Positions 47,792-57,204 of a DNA stretch of 64,000 nucleotides are shown in pieces. The number at the start of each line of letters is the position of its first letter. Position 1 is the stretch's first letter. Source of the stretch: Mesocentrotus franciscanus (Eukaryota; Echinodermata; Echinoidea; Camarodonta; Strongylocentrotidae); assembly GCA_037976565.1 (NCBI GenBank), contig CP137668.1:34672088-34736087 (forward strand), given 5' to 3'. The position numbers and the translations under genes were made by a program. The notes under the pieces were generated by a model. That model did not search any database, had not been told where the DNA came from, and worked only from the letters and a program-made list of their open reading frames with translations.

Positions 47792-48546
47792 TAACTCCGG
47801 GAAGCTCCAACACCGGCGCCGTAGGCGTCGGAGCTTCGGTAAAACTGTAGTGGGGGCTTCTAAAACAGCCGATGGGGTAACATTATTGTTAAATCTGCAA
47901 TGGTAGTACTTACAATTTTTACATCATAGGGTGCACGAATCCTCAGAGCATAACAATGATCACTTGAATTCATAATTTGAAGAAATCTTCGATGGGAAAA
48001 AAAGGGTTATTCAAAGCCCTACACAAATGATTCTTCCATGTCGCAGCGTCGATTCAAAATGGCGAAGAGACAGTACGCATGTGCGGCAGAGCCGCAGAAA
48101 GTATGAATATTCATGCTATCGAGCGCCGATCGCTCGAAATCGCTGAATATGCACGACTCGAACAAGTCCCTCGGCCCTTCTCAACCTCGTGCATATTCAG
48201 CGATTTCGAGCGATCGGCGCTCGATAGCATGAATATTCATACTTTCTGCGGCTCTGCCGCACATGCGTACTGTCTCTTCGCCATTTTGAATCGACGCTGC
48301 GACATGGAAGAATCGTTTGTGTAGGGCTTTGAATAACCCTTTTTTTCCCATCGAAGATTTCTTCAAATTATGAATTCAAGTGATCATTGTTATGCCCTGA
48401 GGATTCGTGCACCCTATGATGTAAAATTGTAAGTACTACCATTGCAGATTTAACAATAATGTTACCCCATCGGCTGTTTTAGAAGCCCCACTACAGTTTT
48501 ACCGAAGCTCCGCCTACGGCGCCGGTGTTGGAGCTTCCCGGAGTTA
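47792..48546. mobile_element. Foldback element in array unit 3
   Basis: Same palindrome with ATGACAAGC at 47783-47791 and 48547-48555. A three-base loss near one end of the right arm (CTCCGCCTACGG against CTCCGACGCCTACGG in unit 2) is one of the few differences between units. Confidence 0.85.
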
Positions 48547-48993
48547 ATGACAAGCCACCGCAGCTAACGTTCCTGCAGCAGCGGAGCGCGCCAGTCTACG
48601 CCCGCCGGGCTGGCGCAGGCGTATGCATGGGTTAAGGATCTGGGGACGGTGATGGGAAAATTCCGCTGCGCTGGAGTCGCCACTCCAAGACTAGAGTCTG
48701 AGAGTCCAACTCGGAAATATTAACTCCATGAGCTTGATTCTATTAACGAAAAGTCTAGAATATATAATTAATTTTGTCTTATCTAATTTCAAGATAAAAA
48801 TAAAATGTCAACTTCTTTATAGTCTAGATAACTAAACTTGCGTCTAATTCTATAAGCCCGAAAGGCAAAACCAGGCTAGCCTGCCATATTTCACATCACA
48901 GGCGTTATCCAATGGCCAACTAGGCTAGCCTAAAAAGCCCACCGCACACTTCACTATTTCTATCTGATTTGCTTATGACTAGCTGACATCATT

Positions 48994-49667
48994 ATGAAAT
49001 ACTGCTTCGCGTTTGGCTGGAAGCTGCTTCCAGTTTCAGTCTTAAATTTTAAAAATCATATGAAATAGCATGAATAGTAGAACAATTACTCGTTATTGTT
49101 TCCATTTGTTTTATTGTAATGCAGGAATACACCCAAGAGAGGAAAAGGATGTTACACACCACTATCTCCTTCCTAGTGCTGTGCCTACCGTCTTTTCTGG
49201 ACATCCTCCCTATAAACAGACCCATGGCTTGAAGAGACTCCCAGCAAAACCAAGCACCACTCGACAAAGCGACCGGAAGGTTCAACAGGATTACCTCTTC
49301 TTCCATACACTGATGCTGATGCTGATGTACAACATCCGAAAGTGTCCCTGTGCCTCCAAAGAAACCCTATGACATTACAAAAGAACATGACTATTCTTTT
49401 TCTATCCAAGTTGATCAGAAACTGAAGATAACCAGACAGCAACTGCAGGATGCCAAGAAACAGCTTAAAGTGGTGAAACAGAAGGTAAAGTGGAGAGATG
49501 GAAAAACCAGGACTCTCTTGCAGGAAGTCCACGAAAGCAAGCTCATTAGCCAGGATCAGCTTGACCTACTTCAACACAACTTTGGAGAGAACGCATTTAC
49601 AGAAAACCCCAATTTTGTCTTATTTCATCAATATTTGTTTATAAAAATCTACAGAATTGTGTGTTAA
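48994..49667 (+). pseudogene. THAP-domain/coiled-coil gene fragment, array unit 3
   Basis: Third identical copy; exon-like part from 49125. All three copies carry the same lesions, so they were damaged (or are spliced the same way) before amplification. Confidence 0.6.
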
Positions 49668-50190
49668 ATGGCAACATATTTCACATTATACAATTTAAGT
49701 GAAATTTTGCAATCAAATTTTTGGGGCTCCCAACACTTTAGAGGGGCTTTAATAAATTAATACACATGTTTCAACATTTTACAAGTTTCAAGTAGTTTTC
49801 ATGTAGGACATGACATCTGAATTTACATCACAGGGATTATGTCAGGTGTCAGTGGTGTGGATTGGCTACGATGTAAATAGGCTTTCTTGATCTGGAGAAT
49901 GATACTATAGTGACATCTTGTGTTTTACAATTACAACTGTTCTGTAGTTTATACACTGTTGGAAATGTTGAGGAGATCAGGGCTCAAAGCCCTCCTTGAA
50001 GTCAGGAAAAACCTGGTTTTTCTTTTTTTATAATGAGCAAATTTCAAGGAGAAAATTCCTCAGTCTATGCAAAAAAGAAAACATAGAACTTCATTCGTAC
50101 AAACTACAAAGTCAGATCAGTCTTTTATATTTTGCCTCTTGTCTGCATAGCTTATCCACTGGATGATTGACTGTGAAGCTGTTTAAAACT

Positions 50191-51910
50191 GGAGAGAGCT
50201 TTCAATAATCTCCAAGGAAAACAGAACAATCTGAGACTTTTGTTCTGTGTAATGAAATAAAATGCTTGGGACACATTGTGACAGTTGCACAACTTAACCA
50301 TAATGTTCTGTCCTTTAACTTTACACGAAGGCAAACTAAAGTAGAAGAGTTGATTACATTAGGGGTAAAAAAAATGTACTTGAGTTTTGAATTGTTGTGA
50401 GGTACTGGTACACTGTATTTGAATATTTACTCTATAAGCTTCATAATTGTACCTGCTGTATCTGATTCAGTTGCTCTAATTTTTGCAACTTATTTGCACT
50501 CTACATGTGCTTTGATTCTGCAGGTATGGATAACCTGAGATCAACATATAGACCTTTTTTTTAATTGCATTGTCTGGATTGATCTCAACCAAGTGATTTG
50601 CATCATTAACGATGAAAAGCAAGAAATTCACATCCAGTGAGCCACGTTTTCAATAAACGAGAAGAATTCACAGATGTGTGGCAATTGAAAAGCTTTGTGT
50701 AATGCACAGTTGCACACCTTATACACACCCATAGATCTTTTTTGTACATAGGTTTCAATTTTGGCCCAAAATGGAAAACTTCTTTTGAAGAGATTTGATG
50801 TCACTGGATGTAAACCCATAAGATTGTGCACTCTTTGGCTATCTAGTATCTACTGTGTAAATTTTAGGGGTAATCAGTTTCAAAACTATTATTATACCTG
50901 ATGAATGATGATGTCAAAAGACCTTGTTACCATGAGGTTTCACTGAATAGTGTATTGCAGTATCCTGAGATGTAAGTCTCTTCAATTATAGTTCTTCATA
51001 GCAATGCAGGCGACTTGGAATATATATGCTCAATTACTATTTCTGGTTTGCATTTATTACTCGATGAAATGTCTTTGTAATTAGTAAATTTGGGGCTAAA
51101 ATCTGAGATGTTGTTTTTGCAATGTCTGTCCTTTCAATTGTGATGTATTATAGCAGTATATATGTCCGATAAAATGTCAAAACTTAAATGCCTATTATGC
51201 TGTAGAATATTCAACACACGTGTGGTAATAAAAGGTTCATTTATTCATTTTTTTCTTCAAATCAAATTATCATAAGTTAATTCTCTAAAAACTGGTTGAT
51301 GAAGAAAATAAGAAATACACTGTATCAAGGAGAATATTATTTATGGAGAAAAAAAGTGGTGTGAAACTGTGAATAAATAATTATTACATCAATGATCAGC
51401 TGTTTTTAAAGACTGTTTATATATATTTCTAGTGAACTGTAAATAATTGAATTATTCTTTCAGACATAAATAGAGATTTTCTAGAGAATAGGTGAAAGAC
51501 ATAAGGTGTGATTTTGATATAAAATGAGTGATAGAAGAAGAAAAAGAATGTTTGGAAGGATGGATGAATGAATGATTGAATGATTGATTGGATGAGTAAA
51601 TAACATAATAACATAATTTTCTTAAATAAATGTGTATAATTCTTTCCTTCCCCCTCTTCCTATCTTCAGTATCGTCCTGTATCTGCATTTCCGTTATCTA
51701 CCTCTCCTTCTATATTCTATCTAACTATCCATCTGTTTATGTGTCTAGCTGTCTACGTACCCATCTCTATCCTAAATCTATAAGTATCAATCTGTTTATA
51801 ATAGCCATAAACATAAAATGAATATATTACCTTTAAAGCGTTTTAAATCAATAAACCCTGGCTCTCATGTTCCTGTCAGTCCCAATAACTGAATTAGAAA
51901 GACATTGGCC
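50191..51910. other. 1.7 kb without recognisable genes
   Basis: AT-rich. A 50-codon stretch (about 50239-50390, plus strand) has a protein-like look (NEIKCLGHIVTVAQLNHNV) but no family match that I recognise and no splice support. No repeat ends seen. Confidence 0.4.
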
Positions 51911-51915
51911 CTGTT

Positions 51916-52218
51916 CAGTGGCGGATCCAGGGGAGGGGGCACAGGGGGCACGTGCCCCCCGGCCAAAAAAAAAAAGTGCTCACTACCTCCCCACTGAGCG
52001 AATTTTAGGCCGGCGCGATTTTTAAATTTTCGGGAGAAAGAAAAAAAAATTAATGCTCACTACCCCCTCCAAATGACCGAATTTTCGGCCGGCGCGATTT
52101 TCTAATTTTCGGGAGCAAAAAAATTAGTGCTCACTACCCCCCACCCACTGAGCGAAATTTTCGGGAGCAAAAAATATATTAGTGCCCCCGCGGTAAGAAA
52201 TTCCTGGATCCGCCACTG
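51916..52218. mobile_element. Non-coding TIR element with internal subrepeats
   Basis: Ends CAGTGGCGGATCCAGG and CCTGGATCCGCCACTG, exact inverted repeats of 16 bp. CTGTT flanks both sides (51911-51915, 52219-52223). Inside, a 60-70-bp phrase (GTGCTCACTACC...CCGGCGCGATTTT...TTTTCGGGAG) is repeated three times. Confidence 0.8.
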
Positions 52219-52906
52219 CTGTTGCATAAAACTTTGTTTAATCAAAGAGATATCACAACATCTCTTTGGTTTAATATCATGACATAAAAATCAGACACAA
52301 GTCCCAAATGCTTGATTCTGATTGGTTGAAAGCCAAGTTATGTTTGATGTCATAATATCACAGTTTTATGCAACGGGGTCATTGTGTGACGTTCTGCTAG
52401 GTCTAATTCTGAGTCTAAATTATTCAAAAATATTTCTTGACTCGTATAAAATAAAACACCATTTTCTTTGCATGAAATTACGAACTGATGTATAGATTGA
52501 CATTGACAAAGAGGAAGACAAATTGAAGATATACTGCAATATAAATAGCTTTTTGTATCCCTTTTACCTCACCATAAGTAACACCCGTAATCTTGACCTA
52601 CACCAGATACCATGACTGAGGCATGAGTAGGGTTCATGCAGTATGCAAAATACCACAATTATAACGTTTCATACTCGAAAACCGATAAATCACCCGAAAA
52701 ATGAAGCTTGACATTGCATATCAGTAGCTATAGCACAGTTTCGAATGGGACATCCGGGTATTTCTCGATGTTTTGCCCTTGTCAGTAATGGCGGACCGCC
52801 CTCCATGCGCGCACAGAGCTTTGAACGGGCGCGTATGACGAGTCCGCACTCTAGCCTAGTAAGTATATATCTCTATGACAACCATAGAGATATATATATC
52901 TTTTTT
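52219..52906. other. Intergenic DNA with a 13-bp-arm hairpin
   Basis: ATATATCTCTATG and CATAGAGATATAT (52865-52896) pair around ACAAC. No gene seen. Confidence 0.5.
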
Positions 52907-53217
52907 TATATCCTGCATCAAAAATTTGTTGGCTTTTGATTGGTTGAGAGCTCGTCACATGACCAGAAATATTTGAACTATTTTTAGAAAGTATTATATG
53001 AGAGTACTATTTGGGAGTACTATTTGGGAGTTGACAAAAAATGCTTTTTTTTTTTTTTAATTAATTATTTTTTTTTCTTCAAATCTTAATTTAATGAAAA
53101 CAAAATATTCTAAATCTTTTTAGATAAAAATTGACATTTTTTTTTGTTCTAAATTTTTTTTTGTCCCAAAAATGTTTTTTTTTTTTTTTTTTATAAATTT
53201 TTTTGATGCAGGATATA
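52907..53217. mobile_element. MITE, TATATCCTGCATCAAAAA ends (1)
   Basis: Left TATATCCTGCATCAAAAATT and right TTTTTTTGATGCAGGATATA are inverted repeats. The body has ATTGGTTGAGAGCTCGTCAC and GAGTACTATTTGG in tandem, then T-runs. A 125-bp hairpin block follows at 53241-53365 (GGTACTGGTTAAAACTATG against CATAGTTTTAACCAGAACC). Confidence 0.7.
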
Positions 53218-53381
53218 AAACAAATATACGTGCCTTCTATTCGAGGTACTGGTTAAAACTATGGGCCTCGGTGACTCCAAAGTACCATTTGCTTGGGCTG
53301 CGCCTCAGCAAATAGTACTATTGGAGTCACCTCTTGCGCATAGTTTTAACCAGAACCTCTCAAGACAGTGTATATTTGTAT

Positions 53382-53767
53382 AATATCCTGCATCAAAAAT
53401 TTGTTGGCTTTTGATTGGTTGAGAGCTCGTCACATGACCAGAAATATTTGAACTATTTTTAGAAAGTATTATATCCTGCATCAAAAATTTGTTGGCTTTT
53501 GATTGGTTGAGAGCTCGTCACATGACCAGAAATATTTGAACTATTTTTAGAAAGTACTATATGAGAGTACTATTTGGGAGTACTATTTGGGAGTTGAAAT
53601 TTTTTATTATTATTTTATTTTTTAATAATTGAATTTTTTTTTTTTCAAATCTTAATATTTTAAATCTTTTTAGATAAAAATTGACATTTTTTTGTTCTAA
53701 ATTTTTTTTTGTCCCAAAAATGTTTTTTGTTTTTTTTTAATAAAATAAATTTTTGATGCAGGATATA
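53382..53767. mobile_element. MITE, TATATCCTGCATC ends (2), with duplicated 5' end
   Basis: A first, partial left end runs 53383-53469; the full copy then starts again at 53470 and ends GATGCAGGATATA at 53767. The hairpin block is repeated downstream at about 53803-53903. Element plus hairpin are therefore a composite unit present twice. Confidence 0.65.
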
Positions 53768-53919
53768 AAACAAATACCGGTATACCATGCCTTCTATTCG
53801 AGGTACTGGTTAAAACTATGGGCCTCGGTGACTCCAAAAGTACCAGTACTATTGGAGTCACCTCTTGCGCATAGTTTTAACCAGAACCTCTCAAGACAGT
53901 GTATATTTGTATATTATGA

Positions 53920-55120
53920 TGACAACCTATCATAACCTATGCACAGCGTAAGTTGAGCCAATGCAGATGACGTATCATGACGATGACGTCATAAATCCAG
54001 GTTATGTTATGATGGTTTCCTCACACTTGTTGGGTTCTTGAACTTGACAGACCGTCGGTCATGGTAAGCCTTCCGATTTTCTCGTGATATTATCGATTTT
54101 AAATAAACACAGCCTTCAAATGTTATAGAATCTGATTATATGTATACAGATAGCTCAAATGACCGGCATGTTGCCATTTTTCAAAGTACACAGATAACTA
54201 TACTTAATTAAATTGACCAGCACATTCACATTGGGGGCACATTGGTTTTCGATGAATACAGAGATTACACGTGTTACAGTCAGTCGGCAGCCCCGAAAAA
54301 ACACGTCTAGTTTATTCCACAAGTTACAGTCCTCGCGAGCGTGACCTCAATTTGACCTCAGAAGTCGCGAAAGAAGACTCGTTTTGAAATGCTTGTAGCT
54401 CCGTTATGAAATAAGATTTTCAAATGATTGTTTCTGTTTTGTGGAGTTAAAAGTTAAAATCACGGAAATATCATCTTTATATTTTCAAAAAAGAGTAAAC
54501 AAACCATGAAATCAGTAGTTAGAACGATGACTTATTTTCGAAAATTTGAAGTTTGTATTTTCGTCTTAAATTCCTCAATATTTTGCGAAGGCCCCCAAAG
54601 TAGCTGCAAATTATGAAAGGAAATTTATTAAGCTTTCAAAATATGGTAAAATAGTAACTTGATGACTTTTAGATGGGTCAGCATCCAGCTATAAAAGTAC
54701 TGATGTCGATTTTACTTGTGGAGGTGAAGTCGCACACAGCGTTCGTACGCTCGGACCGTCTGTCCGTACAAAATGACGTCATCTTACATTTCGCAAACTT
54801 CGTATTTGCCCTTAAAACGTCCTCTTATCCTTACAACTAGGGTATATTTCCATTAAATCAGTATGGATACGATCACTTCTTAATAATTTGTAATTATATT
54901 TACACAAGTGCGATAAGAAGTCGTCATTCCTTGTTCCCAAGTATACTCTGGTCCCATGTGTTCGATTTCGTGTATGCATTATCTCTGCCCATTGTTCCAC
55001 GTCCACCTACACGTCGCTCACATTTGTCTCGCACTCTCTCTTTCCCTTTTTTTTTTTAAATCTCTCTCTATCTCCCTTCTTATTCATATATATCTTCCCC
55101 TTTTTATCTCCCACTCTCTC
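53920..55120. other. 1.2 kb without recognisable genes
   Basis: No protein-like frame or repeat ends. CT-rich from about 55035. Confidence 0.5.
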
Positions 55121-55282
55121 AAGGCCGTACGCAGTATAGGGGCAGGGGACACTTGCCCCCAGAAATTTTCAAACCCTTTTGTTTTTTCATTCAAAAATTC
55201 AAAAATCGTTCATTTCAATTTTAAAAATGCATTCTTGTCCCCCTCCCTCCCCCCCCAGGAAAAATTCCTGCGTGCAGCCTTG
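55121..55282. mobile_element. Small TIR element in CT-rich DNA
   Basis: Ends AAGGCCGTACGCAG and CTGCGTGCAGCCTT (12 of 14 paired). Flanked by CTCTCTC on both sides, so the target duplication cannot be measured in this simple sequence. Confidence 0.6.
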
Positions 55283-56147
55283 CTCTCTCTCTCTCTACCA
55301 ACTTCTCTCTGTCTGTCTGGCTTTCTTTTTAAAAACTGTCTCACTCTCTCAATCTCCCTCTTTGTACCAACTTCACTCTTTCTGTATGGCTCTCTTTAAA
55401 AAAAAAACTTGTCTCTCTCTCTCTCTTGCTAAATTCTTCTTTTCTCCAAATTACTTGCTTTGAGTTTTCTTCAGTCAGATGCATGAATTTTCTTAAACTT
55501 AAATTAGCTCATACCTACTACATCTGTTAATTGCGTCAAGGCATATCTCATATTTCCATCTTTCCACACTTTCAGTAACTGTTAATACAGCGAAACAAAC
55601 AAAGCCAACAACTTCAGTTTTTTTTTAAATACATATACATCTATGTATATTTATTAAGTGTACCAAGTTACATGGCAAGGTCAATAAAAACTACTTCACA
55701 GTGGAAGCTGCTGTGTAGAATGCAAAGACATAACATTTGTACGCAAGTATCTTTAAGTTCCACGTACACCTAAACTTGCGCCATGAAATTTTTGAGCACA
55801 CAACGATTGAATGCTGCCTGATGTCTTGATCAGGGAAACCATTAACCCTAAAGGCAGAGTTATTTTGCTGCTCTCTCTCTCAGACCTATTGCGTAGGTCA
55901 TTATCAAATGGCATTGAAAACAAATTGGGGGATTTCCACCGCGCTTTCGATTTCTATTTATGTTTGTTGTTGTTGTTTGTTTTCATTATATTATTTGAAA
56001 CATCAAAGCACAAAAGACCACTACCGTAACCGGAAAGGGGGAGTAGCTAGGCCTGTAGGGCAGAGACGATGTTCTCCATGCCAACAAAAATGTAAGATTT
56101 ACCGACATGAACAGTGGAAAAAACATTTGTAATTGTAAAAATGCTTA

Positions 56148-56719
56148 TCAGGACAATTACCCCCTAGACAATCACCCCCAGAAAATTAACCCCTAAGGAC
56201 AATTACCCCCAAGGACAATTGCCCCCTAGACAATCACCCCCAGAAAATTAACCCCAAGGACAATTACCCCAAAAGGACAATTACCCCCAATGATAATTAC
56301 CCCCTGGAAAATTCCCCTAGGACAATAACCCCCAAGGACAATTAACCCTCCTAAGACAATTGCCAAAAGACAAGATATCATGTTCTCCCCCATACACACA
56401 CACACACCACACACACACACACACACAACACACACACAGAGGGGTGATTATCCTAGAGGAATTTCCGGAGGGTAATTGTCATACAGGGTAATTTTCGGGG
56501 GTAATTTAATTTTCCTAAGGGTTAATTTTCCGGGGTGATTGTCCTAAGGGGTTAATTTTCGGAGATGATTGTCCTAAGGGTTAATTTTCCGGGAGATGAT
56601 TGTCCTAAGGGGTTAATTTTCGGGGTTGGTTGTCCTGGGGGGTAATTTTCCAGAGGGTAATTTTCCAGGGTAATTGTCCCGCTGGTAATTGGCCGGGGTG
56701 TCAGGTGGTAATTGTCCTA
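56148..56719. mobile_element. Foldback minisatellite element
   Basis: About a dozen 15-18-bp units of the type GGACAATTACCCCCAA on the left (to about 56370), an (AC)n core (56394-56438), then about a dozen units of the opposite type GGGTAATTGTCCTAAG on the right. The two halves can pair along most of their length. Arm 1 lacks it: there, TGTAAAAATG and CGAGCAAAATTGCC are about 20 bases apart. Confidence 0.75.
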
Positions 56720-57113
56720 GAACTTGAGCAAAAATGCCATTAGATCTCATGAGTCTCTTCGGTTGACAACTGACTATCCCTTCTTGATTTATATCAATTT
56801 ATGCATTTATTTATCATTCTTTGACCAGGGCTCCCCGACCAGCAGTAAAGATTGTGTTGCACTTAGGGGCCCTGTAATACGTACATAAAACAATATAAAA
56901 GTATGAAGTGAACTTCAGTGAAAGTGACTAAAAAGCACATGTAGCCCTAAAAATGTTTGGGAAAGGCTCATGAGACTGGCAACGTCGGTTTCATTGGTTG
57001 TTGGTCTCGTCAGTCTGTGGCCTTTGTTTATGCCGTTTTCCTTTTAATAATGTTCTGTGTTTTACACTTGTTTCTGCAGAGAACCGGTTTCACGAGTGGC
57101 CTTTAATAACCAG

Positions 57114-57204
57114 ATGATCACCATGTATCCATTATACAAACTGTCCATTTTCTATGTTCTAACGTCATGTGTTCTTCCCACTCTCGGATTCGGCCGAGTA
57201 AATG
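57114..57204 (+). CDS. Receptor copy 2, exon 1: signal peptide
   Basis: MITMYPLYKLSIFYVLTSC and a short polar end GFGRVN, donor GTATGT, phase 1. TTTCTGCAG at 57071-57079 probably ends an upstream 5'UTR intron. Confidence 0.75.

Larger units (their letters stand above)
39736..50190. repeat. Tandem array of 3.4-kb units, three full and one partial
   Basis: GGCTTTCTTGATCTGG begins units at 39736, 43108, 46498 and 49880, giving lengths of 3372, 3390 and 3382 bp. The fourth copy stops after 311 bp at 50190, where the sequence leaves the unit consensus. Predicted peptides from all three full units are identical, so they are very recent or homogenised. Differences that I see are mostly one-base changes in G, C, A or T runs. 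Confidence 0.95.

Noticed and set aside
39736..50190. Array read as LTR elements sharing 311-bp terminal repeats
   Set aside because: The 311-bp start lacks TG...CA ends, primer site and target duplication; plain tandem duplication explains a partial last copy.
50239..50390. Protein-like frame after the array
   Set aside because: About 50 codons, no recognised family and no splice partner.
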